From NCBI GenBank assembly GCA_963834715.1, contig CAWIDE010000027.1:109509-173508 (forward strand): 64,000 nt of DNA. Reading direction: 5' to 3'. Below the pieces are notes generated by a model. The model was not told the origin of the DNA. It ran no database searches and worked only from the letters and a program-made list of their open reading frames with translations. Shown here in pieces: positions 35,918 through 46,910 of this stretch. The position numbers and the translations under genes were made by a program. Origin of the DNA: CAVSUZ01 sp963834715 (GTDB lineage Bacteria > Pseudomonadota > Alphaproteobacteria > Acetobacterales > Acetobacteraceae). Every line of letters starts with the position of its first letter. Positions within the stretch are counted from its first letter, which is position 1.

Positions 35918-36991
35918 ATGGATGTGCATTACCGGCAGGTCTCGAAGTGTTTCGGCCCCCACGTAGCGCTCGCGCCGCTCGATCTCTACGTCGCTGACGG
36001 CGCGTTTCTGGCGCTCCTGGGACCCTCCGGGTGCGGCAAGACGACAGCCCTGCGGCTGCTGGCTGGACTCGAGCGCCCAACGAGCGGGCGTGTCCTTATT
36101 GGCGAGCGGGATGTCACCTTCACGCCGACGAAGGATCGTGACATCGCCATGGTTTTCCAGAGCTATGCCCTGTATCCGCACCTGAAGGTAGCCGACAATA
36201 TCGCCTACCCGCTAAGGGTTCGTAAGATTGATCGCGCCGAGCGGGCGCGACAGGTGCGCAAGGTGGCCGAGCTCCTCGGGCTGGAGGACTATCTCGAGCG
36301 GCGCCCGGCACAGCTCTCCGGAGGGCAGCGCCAACGCGTGGCACTCGCTCGCGCAATCATCCGCCGGCCGCAGGCCTTCCTGATGGACGAGCCGCTCTCA
36401 AACCTGGATGCACAGTTGCGGCTGCAGATGCGCATCGAAATCAAGCGGCTCCAGCGGGAGCTCGGGGCGACCATGCTCTACGTCACCCACGACCAGGTCG
36501 AAGCCATGACGATGGCCGATGTTGTCGCCGTATTGGACAAGGGGCGACTCCAACAACTTGCGCCTCCTGCAGAGCTCTACGCGCGGCCGGCCAATTTGTT
36601 CGTGGCAACCTTCTGCGGCTCGCCGCCGATGAACGTGCTCGCCGGAGAGGTCGTAGACGGCATGTTCTGCCAATTGTCCGGAAAGTTAGCGCTGCCACCG
36701 GTCGGCTATCGAGGGCCGGCGAAGCTCGGCTTTCGTCCCGAGCATGCCGAGTTGGTCGAGATCCCCTCGAGCGGATCCCTTGCCGGCGAGATCTATGTCA
36801 TCGAGCCACTTGGCAATGAAACCCTCGTCACCGTCAACGTTGGCGGTGCGTTGGTGAACGTCCGGCAGCCAGCAGACTTCTCGATGCCAGTCGGCACCCG
36901 CTGTGGCGTGCGGCCTCTGACCCGGCACCTGCGCCTCTTTGACGCTAAAACCGGCGACGCTCTCAAGACAGAACTTGCGAACGCCGCCTGA
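35918..36991 (+). CDS. sugar ABC transporter ATP-binding protein (UgpC/MsmK type)
   Basis: 357-residue ATPase of a CUT1 carbohydrate importer. Walker A GPSGCGKTT at about 34-42, Q-loop MVFQSYALYPHLKV, signature LSGGQRQRVALARA, Walker B FLMDEPLSNLDA, H-loop YVTHDQVEAMTM, then a C-terminal TOBE/MalK-type regulatory domain (from about 240; LGFRPEHAELVEI). First gene of a forward operon with the binding protein 46 bp later. No frameshift. The substrate is presumably a carbohydrate. Confidence 0.95.
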   Translation: MDVHYRQVSKCFGPHVALAPLDLYVADGAFLALLGPSGCGKTTALRLLAGLERPTSGRVLIGERDVTFTPTKDRDIAMVFQSYALYPHLKVADNIAYPLRVRKIDRAERARQVRKVAELLGLEDYLERRPAQLSGGQRQRVALARAIIRRPQAFLMDEPLSNLDAQLRLQMRIEIKRLQRELGATMLYVTHDQVEAMTMADVVAVLDKGRLQQLAPPAELYARPANLFVATFCGSPPMNVLAGEVVDGMFCQLSGKLALPPVGYRGPAKLGFRPEHAELVEIPSSGSLAGEIYVIEPLGNETLVTVNVGGALVNVRQPADFSMPVGTRCGVRPLTRHLRLFDAKTGDALKTELANAA

Positions 36992-37037
36992 GCACGAAGC
37001 GAATTAGTTCCGTCAATCCATCAACAGGGAGGGAACA

Positions 37038-38399
37038 GTGAAAGACAAAACCAAGGACAGCAGTAAATTGCTCAAGCGGCCCCTGCCTCGGCGCCAGCTC
37101 ATCAAGGACGGCCTAGTCGGCACGGCGGCTCTCGCCACCACCGCTACCATTTTTGCTCCACGGATCCTCCGCGCGGCCGGCAGGTCGATCACCATCGGCA
37201 GTTTCCAGGACAATGCGATGGCGCCGTTCCGCGACTACTACATTAAGCAGTTCGCTAAGGAGACCGGCATCGCGGTCAATTACAACGAGACGAACTACGA
37301 CAGCTGGTACCAGAACGCCAAGAACGACGGCCTCAACAAGACCGGTGCTTACGACATCTACGTGATGGACGACAATTGGGTGCCAGAGTTCGCCGCCGCC
37401 AGGATCATCCAGAGCCTCGACCAACTTGGGCTCAAAGCCAACCCGGATATCCTTCCCAAGGGACTCGAGATGGGGCTCTGGCCGCCGAAATCAGGCGCTC
37501 GTATGAAGGACTTTGCCAACGCGAAGCCCGAGCTCTACGCGCTGGTCATCATCGACGACGTCGAGATTCTCTATTACAATAAAGACTATTTTTCGACGGC
37601 ACCGGAGAGCTGGGACGACATCTACGCCGTAGCTCAGAAGACCCATCCGCCTAACATGTACGGCTGGTCGGCGCGCGGTGTGAAGGGCAATCCAATCATG
37701 ATGACCTACTTGCCGCTACTGAATTCCTACGGCGCCAATTTCGTCAACGGCGATTGGTCGCCCGGCTTCGCCGGTGCGGAGGGTGTCGGCGCCCTCTCCC
37801 GCTTGTTCAGCTTCATCCCCTACATGCCATCCGGCGTGGCCGCCTTCGATACCGACCAGGAGACGCAGGTGATGCTCGAGGGCAAGTGCACCGCGCTTAC
37901 CGAGTACACCGGTCTGGTCAATCGAGTGGACGACCCGGCGTCCTCGAAAGTCGTAGGCAAGATCGACATGGCCACAACTCCGAAGCAGGAAAAGCATGGA
38001 CCTCCCATTGGGACTTTCATCTGCGGTATCGCCGCGGGCTCAAAGAATCCGCAAGCTGCTCTGCAGTTCCTCGAATGGTTCACTTCGAGCAAGACCCAGC
38101 TCGACTTCGCCCGGCGCTACGGCAGTGCCGCCGTGACTGGATCCGCGCTCAATGACCCGGAGGCGGTGCAGAAGCACCGCTGGCTGCCAGCGATTGCCCA
38201 ATCGGTGAACAACTCGGTACAGAAGCCGAGGACACCGGACGAACCAAAAATGGAAGACATCCTGGGCACCGCGCTTAACGAAGCACTTGTCGAGGCGATC
38301 GCACAGAAGTCCGATTACGAGGCAATCGCTAAGAAACACCTCCAAGCGGCCGCGAAGCAGATTACCGCCTATCTAAAACAGCAGGGAGGATATTTTTAA
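37038..38399 (+). CDS. ABC transporter extracellular sugar-binding protein, Tat signal
   Basis: 453-residue family-1 solute-binding protein. The N-terminus has a twin-arginine motif (LPRRQLIKDG) followed by a hydrophobic stretch and an AxA-like cleavage region (about residue 48), so it is probably exported folded by Tat. Mature part: SITIGSFQDNAMAPFRDYYI to LEWFTSSKTQLDFARRYGSA, typical of carbohydrate-binding proteins. GTG start 37038 with GGGAGGG upstream. Delivers its ligand to the two permeases encoded next. Confidence 0.95.
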   Translation: MKDKTKDSSKLLKRPLPRRQLIKDGLVGTAALATTATIFAPRILRAAGRSITIGSFQDNAMAPFRDYYIKQFAKETGIAVNYNETNYDSWYQNAKNDGLNKTGAYDIYVMDDNWVPEFAAARIIQSLDQLGLKANPDILPKGLEMGLWPPKSGARMKDFANAKPELYALVIIDDVEILYYNKDYFSTAPESWDDIYAVAQKTHPPNMYGWSARGVKGNPIMMTYLPLLNSYGANFVNGDWSPGFAGAEGVGALSRLFSFIPYMPSGVAAFDTDQETQVMLEGKCTALTEYTGLVNRVDDPASSKVVGKIDMATTPKQEKHGPPIGTFICGIAAGSKNPQAALQFLEWFTSSKTQLDFARRYGSAAVTGSALNDPEAVQKHRWLPAIAQSVNNSVQKPRTPDEPKMEDILGTALNEALVEAIAQKSDYEAIAKKHLQAAAKQITAYLKQQGGYF

Positions 38400-38402
38400 G
38401 CG

Positions 38403-39320
38403 TTGGTGGGTGTGGCCAAAGTCCGAGAGGAACGTAAGAGCGAAGTCCAGGAGTTGCGCGCGGCAGCCGTACCCTACCTGCTCCTGCTTCCTGCGATCCT
38501 CGCCCTCGCCGCGGTTTCCCTCTACCCGACCTTCGATGGTATCCGCGCGAGCCTGCATAGGTTCCGCTATGCCATCGATATGGGCTTTGCTGGCCCGGAA
38601 AACTTCGCCAATGTCTACAGCGATCCAGTCTTCTGGCAGGCGATTGGAACCACGGCGAAGTTTGTCGCGATTGCGGTCTCGATCGAGACTGTCCTCGGAC
38701 TGCTGCTGGCACTGATCGTCGCACGCGAGCTGCGCTTTTCTGGGCTGATCCGGGTAACCCTGATCCTGCCGATGACCATCGCCCCTGTCGTCGTCGGCAT
38801 TATTTGGCGATTATTATATGCCTCCGGGATCGGCATCGTCGACCCGCTATTCCAATTACTCGGGCTCGGTAACCCGAACGTGCTGGCGCATCCAACCAGC
38901 GCATTTTTCGGCCTTGTCGCGGTCGACGTGTGGGAATGGACGCCGCTGCTGTTCCTGATCATCCTCGCCGGCCTTCACTCCCTGCCCCAGGATCCGATCG
39001 AGGCCGCGCGCGTCGATGGGGCGAGCGCGCTTCAGATCTTCTTTCACCACACGCTGCCACTGCTTCAGCCCGTCCTGCTCGTCGCAGTGGTGCTTCGGAC
39101 GATCGACGCGGTGGGGACTTTCGACCAGATCTACGTGCTGACCAAAGGCGGTCCGGGCACGGCCACCCAGCTGATCTCGATCTATGCGTACAATATGGCG
39201 TTCCTCTTCAACCAATACGGCCGAGCCATGGCCATGCTAATCTCGCTACTCGCCTGCCTGCTGCTCCTAATGTCCGCCGCGGTGCACTTCATGCGGCGGA
39301 GCTCGGAGATGATTGAATGA
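38403..39320 (+). CDS. sugar ABC transporter permease 1 (MalF type)
   Basis: 305 codons. Six membrane spans by eye, beginning at about residue 20 (VPYLLLLPAILALAAVSLYP). The EAA loop that contacts the ATPase is EAARVDGASALQIFFHHTLP at about 199-218. Start taken as TTG 38403 because the GGGAGGA at 38384-38390 suits it best; GTG 38406 or 38412 are alternatives. Its stop overlaps the next start (ATGA). Confidence 0.95.
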   Translation: MVGVAKVREERKSEVQELRAAAVPYLLLLPAILALAAVSLYPTFDGIRASLHRFRYAIDMGFAGPENFANVYSDPVFWQAIGTTAKFVAIAVSIETVLGLLLALIVARELRFSGLIRVTLILPMTIAPVVVGIIWRLLYASGIGIVDPLFQLLGLGNPNVLAHPTSAFFGLVAVDVWEWTPLLFLIILAGLHSLPQDPIEAARVDGASALQIFFHHTLPLLQPVLLVAVVLRTIDAVGTFDQIYVLTKGGPGTATQLISIYAYNMAFLFNQYGRAMAMLISLLACLLLLMSAAVHFMRRSSEMIE

Positions 39321-40150
39321 CCACGCGCGAGCGGCTCGCCGCAACCCTTGTGTGTCTGGCGCTTGCCGCAGCGATCACGATCTCGCTGTTCCCGTTTTGG
39401 TGGATGCTCAATACCTCGCTGAAAAGGCCCGTCGACATATTCTCGGGCGTCGCGCTCTGGCCGCAGCACATAACCTTCGACAATTATGCGCGGCTGATAA
39501 CCGATTACCACTTCGGTTCGTTTCTGTTGAACAGCCTGATCGTCGTGACTGCGTCCGTTGCGATCAGCCTTGTGATCGGTACGCTCGCCGCCTACGCACT
39601 AGCTCGTTTCCGGCTGCGCTTCGGTGTTCGCAGGGCGATGCTTTATCTTGTGCTGCTCGTACGCATGCTGCCGGGCATCCTGCTTGTTGTGCCGCTTTAT
39701 ATTGTCCTGGCAAGGTGGGGGCTTCTGAATACGCGGCTTGGACTGATCCTGATCTACGCCGGACTCAACACCAGCTTCGTCATATGGATGATGCAGAGCT
39801 TCCTTGAGGAGATTCCGCGCGATATCGAAGAGGCAGCGATGGTCGACGGCGACTCACGGCTGACCGCGCTCTGGCGGGTCGTGGTTCCACTTGCGGCGCC
39901 GGGGCTGATCGCGACCGCAATCTTCACCGTTATCGCCACTTATAACGATTTCATCATCGCGCTGACTCTGACATCAACCCCGGCCGCGCAGACCATTCCA
40001 GTCGGTGTCTCAACCCTGATCGGGAAGATCGAGATCCAGTGGGGCCCGATGGCGGCCGCGGGCGTTGTCGGCGCGCTGCCGATTGTGATCTTCGCACTTG
40101 CCGTGCAACGTCATTTCGTACGCGGTCTGACGTTAGGGGCGGTAAAGTGA
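39317..40150 (+). CDS. sugar ABC transporter permease 2 (MalG type)
   Basis: 277-residue inner-membrane permease, about six spans, EAA loop EEAAMVDGDSRLTALWRVVV at about 172-191. ATGA overlap with permease 1. Last recognised gene of the forward operon. A GTGA overlap at its stop (40147) opens a further frame starting MSSVSLVALTLSGG that soon loses sense, perhaps the stump of a lost gene. Confidence 0.95.
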   Translation: MTTRERLAATLVCLALAAAITISLFPFWWMLNTSLKRPVDIFSGVALWPQHITFDNYARLITDYHFGSFLLNSLIVVTASVAISLVIGTLAAYALARFRLRFGVRRAMLYLVLLVRMLPGILLVVPLYIVLARWGLLNTRLGLILIYAGLNTSFVIWMMQSFLEEIPRDIEEAAMVDGDSRLTALWRVVVPLAAPGLIATAIFTVIATYNDFIIALTLTSTPAAQTIPVGVSTLIGKIEIQWGPMAAAGVVGALPIVIFALAVQRHFVRGLTLGAVK

Positions 40151-40229
40151 GTAGCGTATCGCTGGTCGCGCTGACGCTTTCGGGTGGTGTCGCGGCGCGG
40201 TTTGCTCATGCCAAGTCGAGCAGGGATTA

Positions 40230-41189
40230 TCACGGGGCCTCCGGTAGTTCGGCAAGCGCACGTTTCAGCCCGCCCAGGGAACGCTGCGTCCCTTCCTCGC
40301 CGGTGTACCGCGGATCCTCATGCTCGATGGCAATCACGTCGTCGTACCCGGCGCGGCGCACCGCACTCAACAGCGCCGCCCAGGTCTTGTCATCATGGCC
40401 CTCGCCCACGGCCGCGAAATGCCAGGGCACGTCGGCGGGCTCGTCGGGAGGAGCGTAATGCAGCACGCCATAGTAGCGGATGCGCTCAGGGTAAAGCCGC
40501 GTGTCCTTGCCGTGCATCCAGCCGATGCGGTCACCGAGTGCCTCGACGACAGTCACGGGATCAATCCCCTGCCACCAGAAATGGCTGGGATCGAGGTTGA
40601 GGCCGATGTTGCGGGCAACATGCGCCGATAATCTCTGAAATCCGGCGGCATTGAAGATCGTCACGCCGGGATGCATCTCGAGGCAGACCATCAGCCCCGG
40701 CGCCTCGCGCGCGAGCCGGTCGCTGGTTGCGCGCCAGAACGGTATCAACTCATGCTCGAGCTGCCAGAAAAAGAGTCGCTCGTCGTCGGATGACGTCGCC
40801 CAGCAGGGAAAAACGCCCAGCGAGCCGCCGCCAGGACCGGCAGGGCAGCCGCTCATGGTTACAACCCGAGTGACGCCGAGCGCCACCGCCAGTTCAATGG
40901 CCGCCCAGAAGCGGGTTTGCGCATCGTGACGCTTGACCGGATCGGGATGCAGGAGATTGCCGGCAGCATTCACAGCGGAAAACCGCAGACCGTGCTCGCG
41001 CAGCTCACCGGCCAGTCGCTCCTGCTCGTAGCGCTGGCCGATAGTGGCGAGGTCGAGATGTGGGCGCGGCCAGGGACCCCAGGCACCCACGCCCAGCTCC
41101 ACATCCGTCACACCGTGCTCAGCGCACCAAGCGAACATCTCGCGCCGGGTAAGCTTAGCGAGGGAGTCGGAATAAACACCGATTCTCAT
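40230..41189 (-). CDS. sugar phosphate isomerase/epimerase-type TIM barrel
   Basis: 319-residue xylose-isomerase-like TIM-barrel protein (AP endonuclease 2 fold). Metal-binding positions fit this family: VELGVGAWGPW, VCLEMHPGVT, NLDPSHFWWQG, GWMHGKDTRL and VIAIEHEDPRY, each on successive beta-strand ends. Members isomerise, epimerise, dehydrate or cleave keto-sugars. ATGA overlap with the upstream Gfo/Idh/MocA gene strongly suggests they act in sequence. Last gene of the reverse operon; no clear terminator before the convergent ABC operon. Confidence 0.85.
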   Translation of the reverse strand: MRIGVYSDSLAKLTRREMFAWCAEHGVTDVELGVGAWGPWPRPHLDLATIGQRYEQERLAGELREHGLRFSAVNAAGNLLHPDPVKRHDAQTRFWAAIELAVALGVTRVVTMSGCPAGPGGGSLGVFPCWATSSDDERLFFWQLEHELIPFWRATSDRLAREAPGLMVCLEMHPGVTIFNAAGFQRLSAHVARNIGLNLDPSHFWWQGIDPVTVVEALGDRIGWMHGKDTRLYPERIRYYGVLHYAPPDEPADVPWHFAAVGEGHDDKTWAALLSAVRRAGYDDVIAIEHEDPRYTGEEGTQRSLGGLKRALAELPEAP

Positions 41190-42280
41190 GCGACCGCCTT
41201 CCTGAATGCGGAGGTCAGGATTTCGATATCCCGGCGCGCCTGCTCCAGGGTCGTCTCCACCGGTCCCTGGCCGGTTGCCGCGCGATGGAAAGCTCTCAGC
41301 TCCTCGCAGAAAGCCTCCTCGTAGCTGATCCGGTACTCGCAGCTTTCCACCGCCTGGTCCGCGCCCGCCCGGCGCAGCGTCAGGCGCGTCGGCTGATGAC
41401 GCAAATAGGGCGAGGGAAAGGTGAGCTCGATAATCCGGTCCGCGGCATAGACTGTGACTCGCTCGGTATAGTCGGGCACGCTGGGCAAGTTGAGATGAGT
41501 CATGCTGACCCAGCCTCCGCCCGGCAGGGGAAAGCCGAGCTGGACACCGCGACCATCGTCAAAGATCGCGCCGTGATCGGCCTCGGCCGGCATCTCAACG
41601 CCTAGATGAGCCAGCATCCCGTGCACGAGGGCGATGTCATGCACGAGCGCCGAAAGATATCCATTAGCGAGGGCCCGGGCGCCCGGTTCGTCAAGGGAAT
41701 GCCCTGCCGCCTCGGCAAGCTGAATGCGGGTCAGGCTTTCGGCCCGCAGGCGAAGCTCTTCGGGCAGGTCGTCCGACGCGGTCATAGGCAGATGAGCGAC
41801 GAAGGGCGCCTGATCCGGATCGTTGACCTCAACAGCGATCAGCTTCACCTCCTCGATGCGCGCCGGAAGAAGCTCGAGCGCGCGCCGATACGCCGGGTCG
41901 TAGCGCTTCATATAAGCCACCTGGAGGACACGACCCGAGCGGTCCCGTGCTACGCGGATCTTGTCGCAGCCAGCGAGCGTCAGGGCGAGCGGCTTCTCGC
42001 ACATGACATGGATCCCGCCATCGAGCGCGGCCGCGGTGAGTGCCGGATGAAAAGCATCGGGCGCGGCAATGACCAGCGCGTCCAGGCCGCAGCCAAGCAG
42101 GCCCTCAAGGTCGGCGTGGACTTCGCGGATGCCATACCGCTCCCCCACGGCCTTGCGCACCGCAGGGGAGGCATCGGCCAGAGCGACGAATTCGAAGCGC
42201 TCGCGCTCCAACCATAAATAAAAGGCATGCGCGGCCTGCCCTACCAAACCCGCGCCGAGCAATCCCGCCCTCAGCCGCAC
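41186..42280 (-). CDS. Gfo/Idh/MocA-family oxidoreductase
   Basis: 364-residue NAD(P)-dependent sugar/cyclitol dehydrogenase. Rossmann GAGLVGQ at residues about 8-14, the family EKPLALT motif at about 92-98, then the C-terminal substrate-binding alpha/beta domain (MKRYDPAYRRALELL, followed by VEVNDPDQAPFVAHL). Start set at GTG 42280 with GGAGG 5 nt upstream; a 36-codon upstream extension is not conserved in the family. Coupled to the TIM-barrel gene downstream. Likely oxidises the imported sugar or a derivative to a keto form. Confidence 0.9.
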   Translation of the reverse strand: MRLRAGLLGAGLVGQAAHAFYLWLERERFEFVALADASPAVRKAVGERYGIREVHADLEGLLGCGLDALVIAAPDAFHPALTAAALDGGIHVMCEKPLALTLAGCDKIRVARDRSGRVLQVAYMKRYDPAYRRALELLPARIEEVKLIAVEVNDPDQAPFVAHLPMTASDDLPEELRLRAESLTRIQLAEAAGHSLDEPGARALANGYLSALVHDIALVHGMLAHLGVEMPAEADHGAIFDDGRGVQLGFPLPGGGWVSMTHLNLPSVPDYTERVTVYAADRIIELTFPSPYLRHQPTRLTLRRAGADQAVESCEYRISYEEAFCEELRAFHRAATGQGPVETTLEQARRDIEILTSAFRKAVA

Positions 42281-42477
42281 GTTGCCTCCGAGACTTGGAT
42301 CGTTCCACGCACCGAGGTTCGGGCATGTCGGAGCACGGTCGTCAATCGGCCTTGGTCGCGGCTCGGCATTTTCTCCAATCCTACCCAATGTGTGAAAGGA
42401 GCGACGTCATTTTTCATTGCGTGGAGGGAGGTATAATGCGCTGCCCCCACTGAGCTAACTGTCTGCGCAGAACGCTT

Positions 42478-43851
42478 TCAACGCATGTTCTCCACTTGAT
42501 CTGGCCCAAGCTGATTGACCACGGTGTCCTGAATAACTTTCAGTGCCGCGGGAACCGTGGTGCTGGGATCTTGTGCGATCCGTCCAGTAGCCTCCTCGAT
42601 CCCCCGCGCCCAGACGGCGAAGCCAGCATTCGACGGCAGTAATTTATCGTAAGGCAGGAACGTGCCGAACGCGGCGTTGAAGGGTGGCGCATAATTTACG
42701 TAGTCGGGCGCTTTCGCGACATTCATGTCCGGTGGCACGAACCCTGCCTTGTTCGCGATAAAGATCATGTACTTGGGTTGCTGGATCAGCTCTATCAGAG
42801 CCCAGGCAAGGTCAGGATTCCTGGTTGATTTCGAGACTGCCATATCCCATCCCCCAAGCGTTCCGCCCTGTCCGGGGGGCTGCGCGTGTGAGGTAGGAAG
42901 CGGTGCCGCGTCCGCTTCGCTCGAGGCATTTGCCCAGTACCGGTTCTTTTCTTTCCAGGCACCACCGTACCAGTTAGACCCGATCGCGATGGCCAGCTTC
43001 TTCTGCGCCATCATGCTGACCGGCACCGCGACGGCTTTCGGGGAAAACAGATCCGAGAGCGCAGCACCTAAGGCGCCCGAATACATGTCCTTGTAGAACT
43101 CCAGCACTTCACGTAGGCCCGGACTGTCAGTGACGTATTTCTGTGTCTGGGTATCGTAGATGACGGGGGTGGAGGACGAATAGACCAGGGCCCCGGAACC
43201 TTGAAGTACGCCGGTAGGTCCGGCGCTGGTTCCGGCGGCAACCCAAAGCGGGACCACGCCAGGTACCTTTTCCTTCACCGCCCGCGCCGCGGTGAGAATA
43301 TCGTTCCAATTGTGTGGACGCCAGGGAAGAGCAATCTCCGCTTTCTGCAGCACTTCTTTGTTGTAGTAGATTCCCGTGTTGTTTTCGCCGATATCGACGG
43401 CGTAAACCTTACCCTCGATCCGCCCTTCATCCTGGATGTTCTTCGGGAAGTTGCTCCAGAATTTGCTTGAGCCGAGATACTTATCCAGCGGGAGCAAATA
43501 ACCGGAGCTTTGGAACTGTCCGATATAGGTGGTGGGAAGCTGGATCACATCCGGCGCGGTCGAGGCGGAACGGTACTGAAGAGCTATTGCATTCATCTCG
43601 TCGACATCGTTTCCGCCATGCGGTTGCAGCTCCAAGGCCACCCCAGGATGAGCCGTCTCGAACTCTTTTTTTATCTGATTCCAGTAGATTACCGAGTCGG
43701 CGTCCTCGTCGAACACATAGGTCGATGAGTACCCGACCTTGATTGTCTGATCCGCGGCGGCGGTGCGCGGCTGGCCGGTGAGCCAGATTGCGGCAGCGAG
43801 CAGAGCAACGCTGGTGGCCGTTAACCTGAGGCAGATGATTTTGCGTTTCAC
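42478..43851 (-). CDS. ABC transporter sugar-binding protein, Sec signal
   Basis: 457-residue family-1 solute-binding protein with a classical Sec signal peptide (basic MKRKIICLR, hydrophobic core SVALLAAAIWL, AAA cleavage near residue 33). Mature part TIKVGYSSTYVFDEDADSVI, YRSASTAPDVIQLPTTYIGQ. Unlike the other binding protein here it lacks a Tat motif, and the two share little sequence, so they probably bind different ligands. It lies between its ATPase gene and the dehydrogenase gene. Confidence 0.95.
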   Translation of the reverse strand: MKRKIICLRLTATSVALLAAAIWLTGQPRTAAADQTIKVGYSSTYVFDEDADSVIYWNQIKKEFETAHPGVALELQPHGGNDVDEMNAIALQYRSASTAPDVIQLPTTYIGQFQSSGYLLPLDKYLGSSKFWSNFPKNIQDEGRIEGKVYAVDIGENNTGIYYNKEVLQKAEIALPWRPHNWNDILTAARAVKEKVPGVVPLWVAAGTSAGPTGVLQGSGALVYSSSTPVIYDTQTQKYVTDSPGLREVLEFYKDMYSGALGAALSDLFSPKAVAVPVSMMAQKKLAIAIGSNWYGGAWKEKNRYWANASSEADAAPLPTSHAQPPGQGGTLGGWDMAVSKSTRNPDLAWALIELIQQPKYMIFIANKAGFVPPDMNVAKAPDYVNYAPPFNAAFGTFLPYDKLLPSNAGFAVWARGIEEATGRIAQDPSTTVPAALKVIQDTVVNQLGPDQVENMR

Positions 43852-43883
43852 TTGTCTCCTCCTGATTCTGAGCCAAACTAGTG

Positions 43884-45023
<1,140 letters not shown>

Positions 45024-45056
45024 GGGCAGAGCGCTTTCCAGGAGGCGCGCAGAGGA

Positions 45057-45938
45057 TCATCCGCGTACTCCGCCGCTGAAGGCGAATCCTCCTGTGAAAC
45101 TTCGCGCGATCAGCAGATAAAGGATTACGACCGGTAGCGAGAACAGAAGCGAGAATGCCGACAGTTGCCCGAACTGTATCATCCCGTGCGCGCCAAGGAA
45201 CTGATAGATGGCGATAGTGCCAGGCTGATCGTCGGGATTGGAATCCAGCACCAGCGGGACGATGAAGGCGCCCCAGGCGCTGATGAAATTATAGACTGCA
45301 GTGACGCTAAGCCCGGGGACGATGAGCGGCAGGACCACCGAAAACAGGGTGCGCAGCGTGCCTGCGCCCTCGATCCCCGCCGCTTCATCGAGCTCGATTG
45401 GGATGGCGTCGATATAGTTCTTCAGCAGCCAGATTGCGAACGGCAGCGCGGTGGCGGCCAGGAACAGCGATGTGGTGAGGCGGGAGTCCAGCCAATTCAG
45501 GGAAGCGTATATTGCATAGACAGGTACCAGCATCAGCGTTACCGGCAGGCCGGATGCGAATAGCACGAGCAGCATCACCGTATGCTTGCCGGGAACATGG
45601 CGGCGAGAGAGCGGGTAGGCGGCCAGCAACGCGAGCGTAGTGGAAAAGACGGTCGCAGCCGTCGCAAGATACAGGCTGTTTATGAATGGTTGCAGCCCTT
45701 GCACGGTCAGAATGGCCCGAAAGTTCTGCAGAGTGAGGTCGGGGAGGCGAATGCGCCAGCCGGCGTGCTGATCGAGGCATGCGAATATGACCCATAGGAG
45801 CGGCAGACCGAAGGCGATGCCGGCCAGACCCAGGACGCTGTTTGCGAGCACATCGGCCGACGAGACGCGCGGGTACGGAACGACGATCGGCGACTGTTCC
45901 AGCGACGACCGCGCCGTCTCTTTCACCGCGACGCTCAT
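45057..45938 (-). CDS. sugar ABC transporter permease (MalG type)
   Basis: 293-residue permease, six spans, EAA loop LDEAAGIEGAGTLRTLFSVV at about 182-201. ATGA overlap with the upstream permease. Intact. Confidence 0.95.
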   Translation of the reverse strand: MSVAVKETARSSLEQSPIVVPYPRVSSADVLANSVLGLAGIAFGLPLLWVIFACLDQHAGWRIRLPDLTLQNFRAILTVQGLQPFINSLYLATAATVFSTTLALLAAYPLSRRHVPGKHTVMLLVLFASGLPVTLMLVPVYAIYASLNWLDSRLTTSLFLAATALPFAIWLLKNYIDAIPIELDEAAGIEGAGTLRTLFSVVLPLIVPGLSVTAVYNFISAWGAFIVPLVLDSNPDDQPGTIAIYQFLGAHGMIQFGQLSAFSLLFSLPVVILYLLIARSFTGGFAFSGGVRG

Positions 45939-46835
45939 TTGCTCGCCCTCACATGCCGTACGAAGAGAAGCGACAGTATCGCACCGATCAGGATCAGGAC
46001 CAGTGATATCGTTGTCCCGTAACCGAGCTGGTAATAGGTGAATGCCTCTTGATAAATATAGATAGGCAAGGTCATTGTTGACGTCCCAGGGCCACCCTGA
46101 GTCATGGTGTAAATCAGGGTAAAATCAGACAGATTTAGGATCGTGACCAGCAGCAAATTGGTTATGATCGTCGGCGCCAGCATCGGCAAGATGACGGAGA
46201 AGAGTTTCTGGAGACCGGATGCTCCTTCAACATCCGCTGCCTCCAGCACTTCGCTGGGCAGGTTCCGTAATGCAGCGGAGAAGACCAACATGCAGAATGC
46301 GGTGCCGCGCCAAAGGTTGGCAATGGAAACGGTTGTCATCGGTGCCGAGAACAGGAAATTGGTCTGCGGCGCACCCAGAACGATGCCCAGAGTGCCACCT
46401 GCCTGGGAGAAGGCATACCAAATGAAGGCTGCGGTCACTTCCGGAATGACCCAGGCGGCGATAACGATTGTGCCGACCGACAGCCGGATGGGCGCCAGCA
46501 CCCGGCGCATCAGCAAGGCGGAGAATCAGCCCGCAGAGGGTTTGGCCGATAATTCCGGAGCCGACGACGAAAATCAGCGTCAGCTCGACGGAATGGAAGA
46601 AGATGGTATCGTGCAGGAGACGGCGCGGATTTGCCAGCCCGGTAAACCACCATGACTGGGCGTGTGGTCCGATCAACTGCAGGTTGGTAAAACCAAGATA
46701 AAGCGCGTAGAGGATCGGACCGGCGAATAGAAATATCAGGAGGCCCGCCGGTAGGGCCAGCAGTGCGGCGCTGCTCAGCTCGAAGCGGGGCTGATCCTGG
46801 GGAGGCTCGCGCGCTGCTGTGCTTGGGTCGGCCAT
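45935..46835 (-). pseudogene. sugar ABC transporter permease (MalF type) with a frameshift
   Basis: ATG 46835. Normal through VGSGIIGQTLCGLI, then one extra base near 46518-46521 shifts the frame. Removing it gives LILALLMRRVLAPIRLSVG and continues with the EAA loop LEAADVEGASGLQKLFSVIL to the stop at 45935 (about 299 residues). As given, the system would lack one permease. This is a single-base indel in an otherwise healthy operon, so a sequencing error is a serious alternative. Confidence 0.85.
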
Positions 46836-46846
46836 GCGGCAGCCCT

Positions 46847-46860
46847 TTGCAACGTTCCAG
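46847..46860. promoter_or_regulatory. LacI-type operator 1 (reverse ABC operon)
   Basis: TTGCAACGTTCCAG, 12 of 14 matches to the palindrome TTGGAACGTTCCAA. It lies 12-25 bp upstream of the permease ATG and covers the predicted transcription start of the reverse operon. Confidence 0.65.
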
Positions 46861-46861
46861 A

Positions 46862-46891
46862 ACGGTAGGTGCAGCCCAGCCGTGGTGTCAA
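46862..46891 (-). promoter_or_regulatory. sigma-70-type promoter of the reverse ABC/dehydrogenase operon
   Basis: On the reverse strand: TTGACA at 46891-46886, 18-bp spacer, TACCGT at 46867-46862. The start site would fall around 46855, inside operator 1, fitting repression by steric block. The promoter is intact despite the IS630 ending 20 bp upstream. Confidence 0.55.
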
Positions 46892-46910
46892 GCGGGACGG
46901 GAGGATTCTA

